NCBI GenBank assembly: GCA_013115125.1
Contig: JABANN010000155.1
Coordinates: forward strand, 1-60,047
Length of the DNA: 60,047 bases
Direction of reading: 5' to 3'
Source of the DNA: Perkinsus olseni
Taxonomy: Eukaryota > Perkinsozoa > Perkinsida
The translations under genes and the position numbers were made by a program. The notes below the pieces were generated by a model. It did no database searches. It worked only from the letters and a program-made list of their open reading frames with translations, and was not told the DNA's origin. Numbering within the stretch: position 1 is the stretch's first letter; each line of letters opens with the position of its first letter. This document shows positions 51,249 to 60,047 of the stretch, piece after piece.

Positions 51249-52246
51249 TTACGAACGGGCAATCTCGTAGACGTAGATGTTGCCATCAGTGCTACCAGCG
51301 AAGAGAGTGTTGCCATCAGCAGACCAGGCGATGGACACAACCCAAGGGAGGGGCGACTTGTACTCGGCAGGAGGGGTGATCTCCTCGAGGACGTTCTTGG
51401 TCTCGAGGTCCCAGACCTTGACACCGGCGTCAGTGGCAGCGCAAAGCCAGTAGTTCTTGGGGGAGAAGCAGAGGGCGTTGATGCTGCTGTTGGCGTCAAG
51501 GGAGTAAAGATGCTTGCCCTCGTTGACATCCCAGAGCATAGCAACGCCGTCTTTGCCGCCGGAAGCGCAGAGAGATCCATCAGGGGAGATGGTGACGTTG
51601 TTGAGGACACCGGTGTGGCCAGCGAGGTTGATGCGGAGCTTGCCGTTGTCAAGGGACCAGACCTTGACGAGCTTGTCCCAGCCGCAGGAGACGATCAGAG
51701 GCTGCTTGGCGGAGGGGGAGAAGCGGACGCAGGAGACCCAGTCGGTGTGCTGGTCATCGACGATGGTGTGACGGCACTCACCCATGGCGTTCCTAAAACA
51801 GACGAAAATCAACAACTTCCCTGGACCAATCCCTCCTTCCAGTATTACCAAATCTTGATGGACTTATCGCGGCCAGCGGAGACGATCTGCCTGTTGTCGG
51901 GGGAGAAGGCGACGGAGAAGACGTCCGAAGTGTGACCGACGAAAGTCTGGACGGTCTTACCCGAGGAGACATCCCAGAGTCTGAGAGTCTTATCCCAAGA
52001 TCCAGAGAGGCAGTACTGAGCATCCGAAGAGAGGGTGACATCAGAGACGGCCTGGTTGTGACCGGTGAGAGAACGACGAGGGAAGCCAGCGGACTCGGAG
52101 TCGTTGGTGAGCTCCCAGATCATGATCTTCTTATCGCGGGAGCCGGAGACGACCATCTTGGGGTCCTCGTAGGTGGTGGCGATGGAGGTGACCCAGTCGG
52201 TATGTCCCTGAAGGACGCCGCGGAACTGCAAATGCTCTTGAGCCAT
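51249..52246 (-). CDS. RACK1: RACK1, receptor for activated C kinase 1
   Basis: A 40S ribosome-associated seven-bladed WD40 scaffold. Exon 1 (52246-51849) starts [19 protein letters not shown] and holds [27 protein letters not shown] and [14 protein letters not shown]. Exon 2 (51792-51249) holds [36 protein letters not shown] and VYEIARS at the end. The 56-base intron splits the Trp codon of SIKIW. The total is 313 residues, the usual RACK1 length. An in-frame ATG 18 bases upstream exists, but family alignment favours 52246. Codon use is strongly G/C-ending, as expected for a highly expressed gene. The intron is not tRNA-like. Confidence 0.96.
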
Positions 52247-52381
52247 TCTAAGGTGACGAGCCAAAAGGAGTGGTGAGCTCTCAGTGGGGGTAGCCGTGGA
52301 GCCGAAGGTTCACGCAAATCGATCACGTGATCGATTATGCGGAGCGCGGCGCGCATCTGAAGTTGATGCTTGACTCTGACG

Positions 52382-53210
52382 ATGTGGGTCTGGCTTGATG
52401 GTCCGCCGCCTCTGAAAGATACTCGCAAGGTCGGTTACTCGAGGATGCCGCCCTTGGTGAGAGTAGCGCAACAGCACGAAAGAAAAAGCAGTCTCAACAA
52501 CTCCGAGGAGAGGGTTAGCAACGCTCGAGGGCAGCAGCAGGACTTTGAACTCCGAGCTGCTCTGTCGATCCCTGATGAAGATGAATCAACGTTAAACTCA
52601 GTAAGGAAGGGTACATCATCAGCAACACAACAAATGCAGGCCGACCAACTCGGAGTGCGACCAACTGCTAGCCTGGTCGAAGACCACACGCCCAGCCATG
52701 CTCACACGCAGATAGCAGCTGCTCAGGGGCCATCAAGAGACCATAACGAGGATGTATGGTGGCCTTCTGAGTGCCATGATATTAGTCCTCGTCTCCTTAG
52801 GTCCACAGTCTTCAGAACCCCTTCGCTCCGTTAGTGTTCCCAGGAGGACAGCCCTTGAGGGCCGCCGCTGAACAACCACTCGACAGATTCCGTCGAGTAC
52901 TTGAAGATCTCCGCGGGAGCAAGCCCACGCATGTGACTTCACTAGAGAACTCCCTTGAGTTGTGGAAAAGATACTATCGGAGTCTCACTCATGAAGACGA
53001 GGACGCCCCTTGTTCGAGTATCGGTCGGCACTCCAGTGGAAGGCTCAAAGCGTACTTGCGCAGAATGGATGGCATCATACTTTGACACGACGTCATGTCA
53101 TTGCCCTGTTCGCTCGAGTTCAGTGCTGCCACATCCTGACCCGTCTGCTGTGCCGCGGCAGTGGTAGTGTTTCGGCGGTCTTGCACCGCCTTGAGTGTGG
53201 ATCCCATTAA
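52382..53210 (+). CDS. hypothetical multi-exon protein
   Basis: I do not recognise it. Plausible exons read MWVWLDGPPPLKDTRK, a hydrophilic Gln/Ser-rich exon (ARGQQQDFELRAALSIPDED), NPFAPLVFPGGQPLRAA, then LDRFRRVLEDLRGSKP, LELWKRYYRSLTHEDED, and after a further splice SALQWKAQSVLAQNGWH to HRLECGSH with a stop at 53210. Splice sites fit GT-AG but only the first joins were checked. The divergent start is 136 bases from the RACK1 start, so the two probably share a bidirectional promoter. Confidence 0.4.
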
Positions 53211-53993
53211 GAGGGAATGAGTGGCATCGGAACAGTGGCGGTGCTCTGGCAGCTAACTGAATAACGCAACACAGGGCTCCTCGTTAAACTGCAGGCACAT
53301 CGGCATCAAGTCTAAGTCGGCCGGCGATGGCGTTGGACTTCGAACTGACACACACCTCATGAAAACTCGTCCTTCACCGTCGTCCTTCATGAGAGAACGT
53401 CCACGAACCGGTAACGAAGACCCTCGCAAGTAGGGAGAAGCGCAAGTAATAATGATGAGGAAAGTGGCTCGGCAATCATCAGGCGATCACTATGTGGGAC
53501 CCGTGATTGGGCTGGAACAGTTTTCAGAATTGATGTGGACTGAAGGCTTCAGACGACCAGGAATAGCGGAAATCTCGGCTGTGCAGGGTAGTTATGTTAA
53601 CGGGTGTTGGTCGAGTATCTATTGGACGGTATTAACACAACGTTATTGTAATGGGAAACTCTCATGCTGCGTCATAACTCCTCTTCCTCGTCATCTTTCC
53701 TCTCTATTATGTCTATCGTCGCAGCTTCACGGAGGAAGTATCTGCCTTAGGACTAGCGTGGCCGCCGACTGGTGGTGAGACGATCAAAGTTGATGACGAT
53801 GATGACCACTAAGGTCTAGGGCCGTCGATAATAATTTTGTTCGAATTACGAGGCAACCTTTGTCGCTGAGTGTGAGCGTGTTCGTGCCAGTCTCGACTTA
53901 GACTCTTGCCGATGTTCTGGTTCGTGACGAACCGTTCTTCGAACGCTGAGGGCGCAACGCACTCACCCGAGTGTCCATTCAAGCTCAACATCA
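53211..53993. other. intergenic; weak frame 53452-53778
   Basis: A plus-strand frame reads GLEQFSELMWTEGFRRPG, which is exon-like but unrecognised. Nothing else is seen. Confidence 0.3.
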
Positions 53994-56237
53994 TCAACAG
54001 GATGCCCAATCATAATACTCGTTAAATTCATATCCTGAAAGAAGCTGACCACAATAGTTAGCCACGGCAGTACTACTCTGAGCAGCTCTCCTGCGTAACA
54101 GATATCGGCGCACCGGCCTCGAGCTTCGACTAAGTGCTGAGTATTGGGGTGAGATGTGAATCTGAGGACAGTGAATCACCCTTCCAGCTCCATCAAGGTC
54201 GGAGGGAAACTGAGAGTAGCATTGATAGAGGTGATTAACAAGCGTTAACAGGAGCTCGACACCACTGAAGGTGTCGTGACTGAAGGCTGGAGTCGAAGTA
54301 CGGCATACCGTGAATGGTTGAACGGCGTGCTGCAGACAGCCTCGGAGGCTGCATAGAGGAGATCATCGACCGTGACATGAGGGTAGGAGGGGATCTCTGA
54401 TAACAAGACAGGTGTCTCCACTCGAGGAGAAACCATTACGACCTTCAAGCCAATGGGCGAAGTCAATTGCGTAGACGAATAAACCAATACCGATGTAGTC
54501 TGTGTCGCGCGCCACAAAATCCGCAAGTACTGGGCCGCGGTGCCTGAGACGAAGCTGGTGGTGTTCTCCATCCGAGAAGATGATGCAGTACTCGTCAAGA
54601 TACTCCCTGAGCAAGCCTCGACATCCATCAGCATTACCAACCGACCCTTCCTCGGCGTAGATGCACAGATGCTCCTCGGCTGGTCCTGAAGCCACCGGAT
54701 GGCCGCGTCTTTCTTCTCTCCATCCAGTAGCATGTCGGAAAGGATTGATGAGCGTTGAAGACAGTTTACTACAATCCGCGTCGATTGAGTTGTTCACTTT
54801 CGAAGTGGATCCATTTCTTCATGTTCCTCTCGCCAATGCCCAAACTGACCACCTCGACCAACGACTCCTCCTCCTCATCAGACGGTCCTCTCGACAGCTG
54901 CAATGCCTCGATGGAATTCCTGAAGGTAGATAAAACTAAATCGGCATCTCACCGCAGCGGGATTCACAAAGCGTCCCGAAATCGACGTTCCTGAAAATGT
55001 TCCCGGTCTGGCGGTTTCTGATGGGCCCCGATACGCGAGAAAGCAAGATTACAATTATCAACATCAGGACGAAGCTGCTCAACTACTACAGCGGTGGCAT
55101 GGGTGGGTTGGAGATCTCCAGACTTCTCCCGCCCAGATCCAGCACCCCCACTTCCCCATGGTAGAGGAAGCTCACACTGGTCAATGCGTACAACGCCTCG
55201 AGCTCGCCTGAGGGGACGGCAGGACTAGTGGTGCGTCTCTCGGGGCACAACTATCTTGGTAGGACGAGCGATATTATCGATAGAATAAGTGTCCACTAAA
55301 CCAGTCTACAAAATGACATCACAGCGAGTTCAGGGCCCGAGACGGCTTTACTGTATCATTGAAGTTAGAGTTTGTAATTTAGTTCACTCCTCGCCAAGAG
55401 GCATTGCGAGCGAGCATAACATCCACGCGAGATTATTAGTAGAAAATTACGTAGAAGCACGGCAGCAAGAGAAGAACAGACTCGGTGGTTATTTCTGGGG
55501 AGCAGAGGGAGTCCTACCAGGAATGTCTCCAACCTCGATGGACACTCTCGGCAACTTGGCCGTCAATTCACGTTTGAGACGAGCCCAAAGATCCTCCCTG
55601 CTGGTGGCATTCATCCGTCTGATGCCGCCCGTTCCCAAGAGGGACAGTCCTGAGGAAACATGAGGGTATAATTCCCCATGATGGCTCCGATGAGAAGGTC
55701 CGAAGCTGAAGCAAAGTGGCGAGCGAGAGTGAGACAGTAGATGGAAAATTGGATTCCAGAAGGCGAAACGCGAGTTTTGTGTCCTCAATCAGTCGGTCTC
55801 TTAACAAATCAGATGCCAATGATGCCTGGAAGTATGATAAATTGTCTCGATTCTGCCATCCAGTTTCGATCATGAAGCAGAGGCATGGTGAGTTTTCCCT
55901 ACCCGACTCCGAACGAACCCCGTCAATTACCATGCCAAGTGGCAATACTCCCATCACCCTCCACTTGCTCTATTATCGGCTCAACAGCCTCGGCTAGGTC
56001 AGCCGCCAGGACGTCCTCGAGCGTGCCCGACCTCCACTGCGTTGACGCTCCGGGCGTGAGGGTCGTGACCTTCCTCACGGCGAGGTCAGTGAGTTTCTCC
56101 CCGCCCTGTTCGACGTCAACTTGATAGAAGAAAATTCTAGTGCCGGTAGAGCCGCAGTCGCCGACCAGACCAGCGTGTTTCTTTGAGCTCACAGTGACAG
56201 TCAGTAAGAGTAAAAAAATGATGGGATGAAATGTCAT
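53994..56237 (-). CDS. GDA1/CD39-family apyrase (NTPDase)
   Basis: A predicted secreted or membrane nucleoside di/triphosphatase. Exon 1 starts MTFHPIIFLLLLTVTVSS (signal peptide or anchor) and carries GLVGDCGSTGTRIFFYQVD, the apyrase conserved region 1. Later exons give LLGTGGIRRMNATSREDLW (region 2), a GELEALYALTSV piece, VGVLDLGGRSLEIS (region 4), EALQLSRG, GNADGCRGLLREYLDEYC, VTVDDLLYAASEAVCST and the end NEYYDWASC with a stop at 53994-53996. Region 4 reads LDLGGRSLEIS where the usual form is LDLGGAST-Q-I. About eight exons. Joins between 54.9 and 55.6 kb are uncertain. A start at 56261 is possible but less likely. Confidence 0.7.
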
Positions 56238-56274
56238 TATAAGAAACTGCGTCCGGGGCAAAGATTACAGCGGA

Positions 56275-56330
56275 CAGCTTCGCATGAGGAGGAGCAACGA
56301 CCCAGGTTCGAATCCTGAACCCGTCACTCC
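56275..56330 (+). repeat. tRNA-like T-arm upstream of apyrase
   Basis: GACCCAGGTTCGAATCCTG followed by AACCCGTCAC. It lies 40 bases upstream of the apyrase start, antisense to that gene. No full cloverleaf. Confidence 0.6.
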
Positions 56331-57500
56331 GTGTGTCCTAGAGGTTCCCTCTCGATCGTTCTAGATCGCACGACACTAATGTGGATGAGTGGTACTGAAT
56401 CCGGAGAGTTTTAAATGCCGACTGGCAAGCATCTGGCCAGTCAGGGAGCCTCAGCCTCAGTGAGGGTAACGGATATTCTTCCTCTGTTGTCATTCACATG
56501 AGATTCAACCACCCACGATCTGTTACTGTGTGACTATTGGCTCCGCTCCTTTCTAATGGATACTCCCTAATGAACTAGGGACAGCACGCCTGCAGAAAGT
56601 CCTTTGTACTTGCCTTGTCTTTATTTCGTCTCCTCCCAAGGAGTCGTGTTACAGAGCAGTTGGGCAACGATACGAACGGGCAACAATCTCAACCTTCTAC
56701 ACTACTCACAGTCGAAACTTGAACTGCGCGGGAGTTCGTACGCATCACAAATTTTGTTGCTCACTCTTCAACACGACTCACCACGGCGGGAAGGGGGCGT
56801 CCGCGCACCAGAGACCCCACTCGAGGGTATCGACGCACAATCCGTCCGTCGGAACTGAATACGTCACCAGCAAGGAGCTTGTAAAATGCTGCCGTTCTGA
56901 GTCGACGGAAAACTCAGACTAGAGGCCACCGAGTTCCCTTCTACCTCGCCGAGAAAGAACGCTGGTCGTTCACAACGCGTTGTTGAGTATGTCTGTGTCC
57001 AGCAGGTATGATGCTACTAATGACGGTTCCCTCAGCCGTAGTGCTAATATATACTCTACTTGTCACACGATACAACTATCCAGCTCTGATAGTGAGAACG
57101 CTCACTGCGGTGGCCCGATGAACATCTTTCGTCGAGTAATAGCGACACCTAGCCGTGTTCCCCCCACACTGAGTAAGGTGTCGATCCTCTGCAGAAGTCC
57201 TCCCGTAAAGACCATCAATCTGGCACTTGATAAATCAACAACCATCCTTAGGTAATAAACCTTCTTTCCCAGTAGGATTTATCGTTACTAATATCATTGA
57301 TATTGACAAATGATGAAATTCATGCTTCAATGGGCTTCTCTTCCCATCCGTGTTTCCTCTTCCAAGCGAACGCCGCCATCTTCAATGCCTCCTTACGATC
57401 ATTATAACCACCTGAAAACTCCACCAATACCGCGAATTCAATATGAAAAATTTTAAATCTACCATTGTGGTAGTAATGCCGCATTTAATCATGTATGATC
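56331..57500. other. intergenic, no gene seen
   Basis: Short frames only (56604-56858, 56980-57255), no family signal. It should include the apyrase promoter. Confidence 0.45.
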
Positions 57501-57552
57501 CAGTTGGATACTATCCTCGCTGAAGCATTCAAAAAGTTCTGTAACCCGAACA

Positions 57553-57913
57553 TCAAAGACCAAATATGCGAAAAATTCCGTTGAAACCGAGCAGAAGACC
57601 AAAAACCTTACACTGCATTTCAGCTTCAGGTGAAATGATGCCCGCCAACTTGATGAGCGACTTAGACACGAAATTTCGAACAACCTTCGTCTCCCTGGCG
57701 GCTTGGGCCACTTCCGATATCAACGCCCCTGAAAAGGAGGCCCTCCCTCCCCGGGTGATGGTATCGAGACTTACCCAATTCAACGAAGGTTCCTTCAGAA
57801 GGGTGCAAGAAAAGATCATCGAGGCTGCAGCTGAACTCGATATTCCAACCCTCCCTCCACTTCCTCACCTGAAACTACTATTCCCTCAATCCCCCCACGG
57901 CCTCTCTAATTGA
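57553..57913. CDS. coding-like segment, strand unclear
   Basis: The plus frame (57566-57913) reads DLDTKFRTTFVSLAAWATS and RVQEKIIEAAAELDIPTLPP. The minus frame (57553-57819) reads SEVAQAARETKVVRNFVSK. Both look protein-like. If minus, it may be a 3' exon of the gene upstream at 58-59.6 kb. Confidence 0.3.
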
Positions 57914-58011
57914 TCTATCTACTGTGAGACGCTCTCACAGTACAGTATAATGCGAGTCACGACTCTAGTTAAGAATATCATTTCCCCAATGGATGGCTTC
58001 ACTCGACTGAT

Positions 58012-59530
58012 TTATCTACCACCACCTGTGGGAGGGCTTATTACATTTTTAGGAGTGCCTTGCCACTTGAGGATCGGATCGTCGGGGAAGTTGAGGATTT
58101 CATCAACCAAAGACTTGAACTTCCACGCACCTGGGGAAACGTGCAGGACGATTTTTTCCAGAATTCCCTCCGATATTTGTCGGCCAAGCAATACCAAACT
58201 CCTACCAGCCATGCCGAGGTCCTGCGTATTCCACACAAGACGATCGTCATCAACTCGATCCAGACGACCCATGAACAGCTCAGAATTGTTCAAGTGGGCT
58301 ATCAGAACCTCACAGGCCAATCTTCGGCTCGGTTGCATGATCACCAGCTCCGTGGATTTGCTGCCGATATCGGCCACCAAACTCCCACCGGGCACTGGCG
58401 AAAAGAAATGAAAAATCGCGCATCCTTATCGAGTGAGCCAGTTCTCACGTTCGTTGAGCCGTCCGAACAGAATCAGCATGATAGCGGTGATGTAGGCAAC
58501 CGACATCCACTAAGACGAGGGGATGGGAAATTAAAGAGAGGTTCTTCCCTCACCGAAGCGTTCTTGAAAGCTCTAGTACTACTAGAGGAGCCCGAGACGA
58601 GGCCGCCGGTCGGCACCACGATGGTGTCCTTCTCTCCCTGGTCCACATTCTCCCAAGTTGGATCCAGATCGACTGACTCTTCGGTAGGGGTGTTGGAGCA
58701 AAGGGAGATCTCATCGACGTAGAGGATGTCATCTGAAAAAGGAACAAGTACTCAAGCGGTTTATGAGTCTAGGAAACCACAATTAAAATTTCGACTCCGA
58801 TTAATTCGCGAGATGACTATAATCTTTTTACTAACAACTGCACCAATACAGTCACCATAACGTAAGTCGATCATGTATCATCCCGCTTTGATCGCGAACA
58901 GTGACCCAAGTGACCACATGGCGACCATAATTACACAGGAATGATCCACGAATGAGCGGTTCGACGTTGGGAGAGTAACTCCGAGCCATCACATCTCACA
59001 CCCGAAGGCCACGACGATGATCTTCATCAACTCCAGTCCGTTCGCTCACTTCGAAACTCCCTCACAACTGCCATTATTACTACTACGCTCAGCTCGTCAT
59101 TCCAAAATACTGAGCTACTACCAACTCCTAAAAATGCTTTCCTGGGTCCGAAATATCATTCGTCAATTTAAACGACTAGCTCCGCCCGCCTCGGGAGGGG
59201 ACACAGACGAGCGAGAGCCCCCACTTCGACTACTACCACTAACTTTCACGAAGTCCAAATTTGGGGACGCCGAGCCATCAGAGGGCACCTCTACTGGTGG
59301 CGGCATGCCGAGGGCGGTTGAATATCACTTTTGTATCCTGAACACTAAAATAAACACCACCTGTGGGATTCGAACCCGAGTCCTTCCCTTGCTCGTCAAT
59401 TGAAGAACGCGAAATACGCAAGGAGTGGTATTGGAAGCTCAGCGATAACGGTGAGGTGAGGAGTAATAGACCAGAGGAAGCGATGGACGAGCGCCAACAG
59501 GCGATCACGCTTCATGGAACCTTCAACCAG
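58012..59530 (-). CDS. hypothetical protein, multi-exon
   Basis: Unrecognised. The last exon (58395 to 58012) reads GGSLVADIGSKSTELVI, LIAHLNNSELFMGRLDRV and MAGRSLVLLGRQISEGIL. The exon before (about 58731 to 58555) reads DDILYVDEISLCSNTP and EKDTIVVPTGGLVSG. Further upstream are MPPPVEVPSDGSASPN and, after an intron at 59417-59345, a hydrophobic exon MKRDRLLALVHRFLW. The LNNSELFMGRLDRVDDD piece faintly recalls an Sm-like fold but I do not trust it. A 220-residue plus-strand frame overlaps (58060-58722). I prefer minus because the tRNA-like intron and splice sites fit that strand. Confidence 0.35.
59345..59417 (-). repeat. tRNA-like intron (sense to the minus gene)
   Basis: On the minus strand: ACTCGGGTTCGAATCCCACA, GGTGGTG, then TTTATTTTAG. 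T-arm, acceptor strand, T-run, acceptor. Confidence 0.75.
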
Positions 59531-59552
59531 AAACAGCGAAGAAGGAACATCA

Positions 59553-59625
59553 ATAAAAATGCCTTCGCCGGGGATCGAACCCGATACCTTAGAGGTGTCG
59601 GGAAAAGTAACACATCGAAACGAGC
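59553..59625 (-). repeat. tRNA-like element on minus strand
   Basis: On the minus strand: GGTATCGGGTTCGATCCCCG, GCGAAGGCATTTTTATTG. It probably lies in an intron or leader of the same minus gene. Splice ends are not fixed. Confidence 0.65.
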
Positions 59626-59649
59626 TCGACATGATGTCAATCACTTGAG

Positions 59650-60047
59650 AACTGGAAAGGGATAAAAATAGCAGACAGCAGAAGTTGAGGGAATTTTACT
59701 ATTATAAATACAATCGCCAATATTATGCAGCATTCGGGTAGAGTTGACGGTCGCTCATGAAAGTACTGTTCATAACTATGGAGGAGCCTGTTGCTACCAC
59801 TACCGCTACATTGGAAAAAATAAAAGCAACATTCATCACTAATTCACGATACTGGTACGGTATCTGAGAAAATGAAAAAAAGGTGAAAACGGCGCTACTA
59901 CGCTCCGCTTATCAAATACCAGCAAGGGGGGGGGGGGGGGGACCCGCCCCCCATAGATTTTACCCCTACGTTGTTTTAAACGGGCGGTGTATAAAAAAGG
60001 GGCAAAAATTAACCCGGGTTAAAACATTTAAAAAAGGATAAAAAAAA
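59650..60047. other. AT-rich end with poly-G tract
   Basis: Composition shifts to AT-rich with homopolymers: 16 G at about 59926-59941 followed closely by C-runs, then A-runs to the end. No gene. It looks like a low-quality contig end, or a repeat. Confidence 0.6.

Noticed and set aside
54560-54640. Legumain-like peptide (VMLMDVEACSGS) on the minus strand
   Set aside because: It is in a different frame from the apyrase exon GNADGCRGLLREYLDEYC, which fits its neighbours. No catalytic context of a C13 peptidase is present.
58060-58722. 220-residue plus-strand protein
   Set aside because: Probably an antisense shadow: the minus strand has splice sites and a tRNA-like intron that fit one gene. 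Not fully excluded.
59926-59960. G-quadruplex or telomere signal from the poly-G tract
   Set aside because: A homopolymer beside C-runs at a degenerate contig end. More likely sequencing or assembly noise.
1-60047. CRISPR array, operons or ribosome binding sites
   Set aside because: The DNA is eukaryotic with spliced genes. No direct repeats with regular spacers were seen.

Overview
The window looks like nuclear DNA of a unicellular eukaryote. Genes are dense and cut by many short GT-AG introns (mostly 38-100 nt), base composition is near 50% GC, and the conserved genes are eukaryotic: RACK1, APC3/CDC27, the SPB4/DDX55 rRNA helicase, a PWI-domain SR protein, SDHAF2, a GDA1/CD39 apyrase and an IQCH-like protein. 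IQCH is typical of flagellated lineages. Lineage-specific arrays of small secreted proteins and secreted phosphodiesterases suggest an alveolate parasite such as Perkinsus. That placement is an inference from gene style, not from a database match.

Layout. 0-13.9 kb (+): end of a MORN-like gene, DUF900-type alpha/beta hydrolase, PWI/SR protein (SRRM1-like), a small unknown gene, SDHAF2, DDX55/SPB4 (18 exons that close in frame) and an IQCH-like gene. 14-39 kb (mostly -): six copies plus one fragment of a type I phosphodiesterase/nucleotide pyrophosphatase-like gene, interrupted by a TylF-like methyltransferase (+), its truncated duplicate, a hAT-type MITE and long gene-poor stretches full of palindromes. 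40.6-44.4 kb (+): CDC27. 45.1-51.0 kb (+): seven small secreted-protein genes, six of them one divergent family. 51.2-52.2 kb (-): RACK1. 52.4-53.2 kb (+): unknown. 54-56.2 kb (-): GDA1/CD39 apyrase. 57.5-59.6 kb: unrecognised, probably (-). The last 350 bases are AT-rich and simple, like a contig end.

The most striking feature is what the introns are made of. In at least two dozen introns of unrelated housekeeping genes, much of the intron is a piece of tRNA-like sequence (B box GGTTCGANTCC, less often an A box such as TGGCGCAGCGGT), in either orientation. In sense insertions the T-run after the T-arm merges with the polypyrimidine tract and CAG acceptor. In antisense insertions the same A-run often gives or adjoins the GTAAAAT donor. 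This reads as a tRNA/SINE-derived introner family. A second signal, concentrated in the phosphodiesterase array, is a set of perfect palindromes whose arms are separated by exactly one base (7 to 22 bp arms). One of them is a datable 14-base insertion with the form of a template switch.

Gene cooperation is only suggested: secreted phosphodiesterases and an apyrase could degrade extracellular nucleotides, and the small secreted proteins look like rapidly evolving lineage-specific products. Exon structures of DUF900, SRRM1-like, DDX55, RACK1, the methyltransferase and the small secreted genes were checked by reading phase. Others are approximate.
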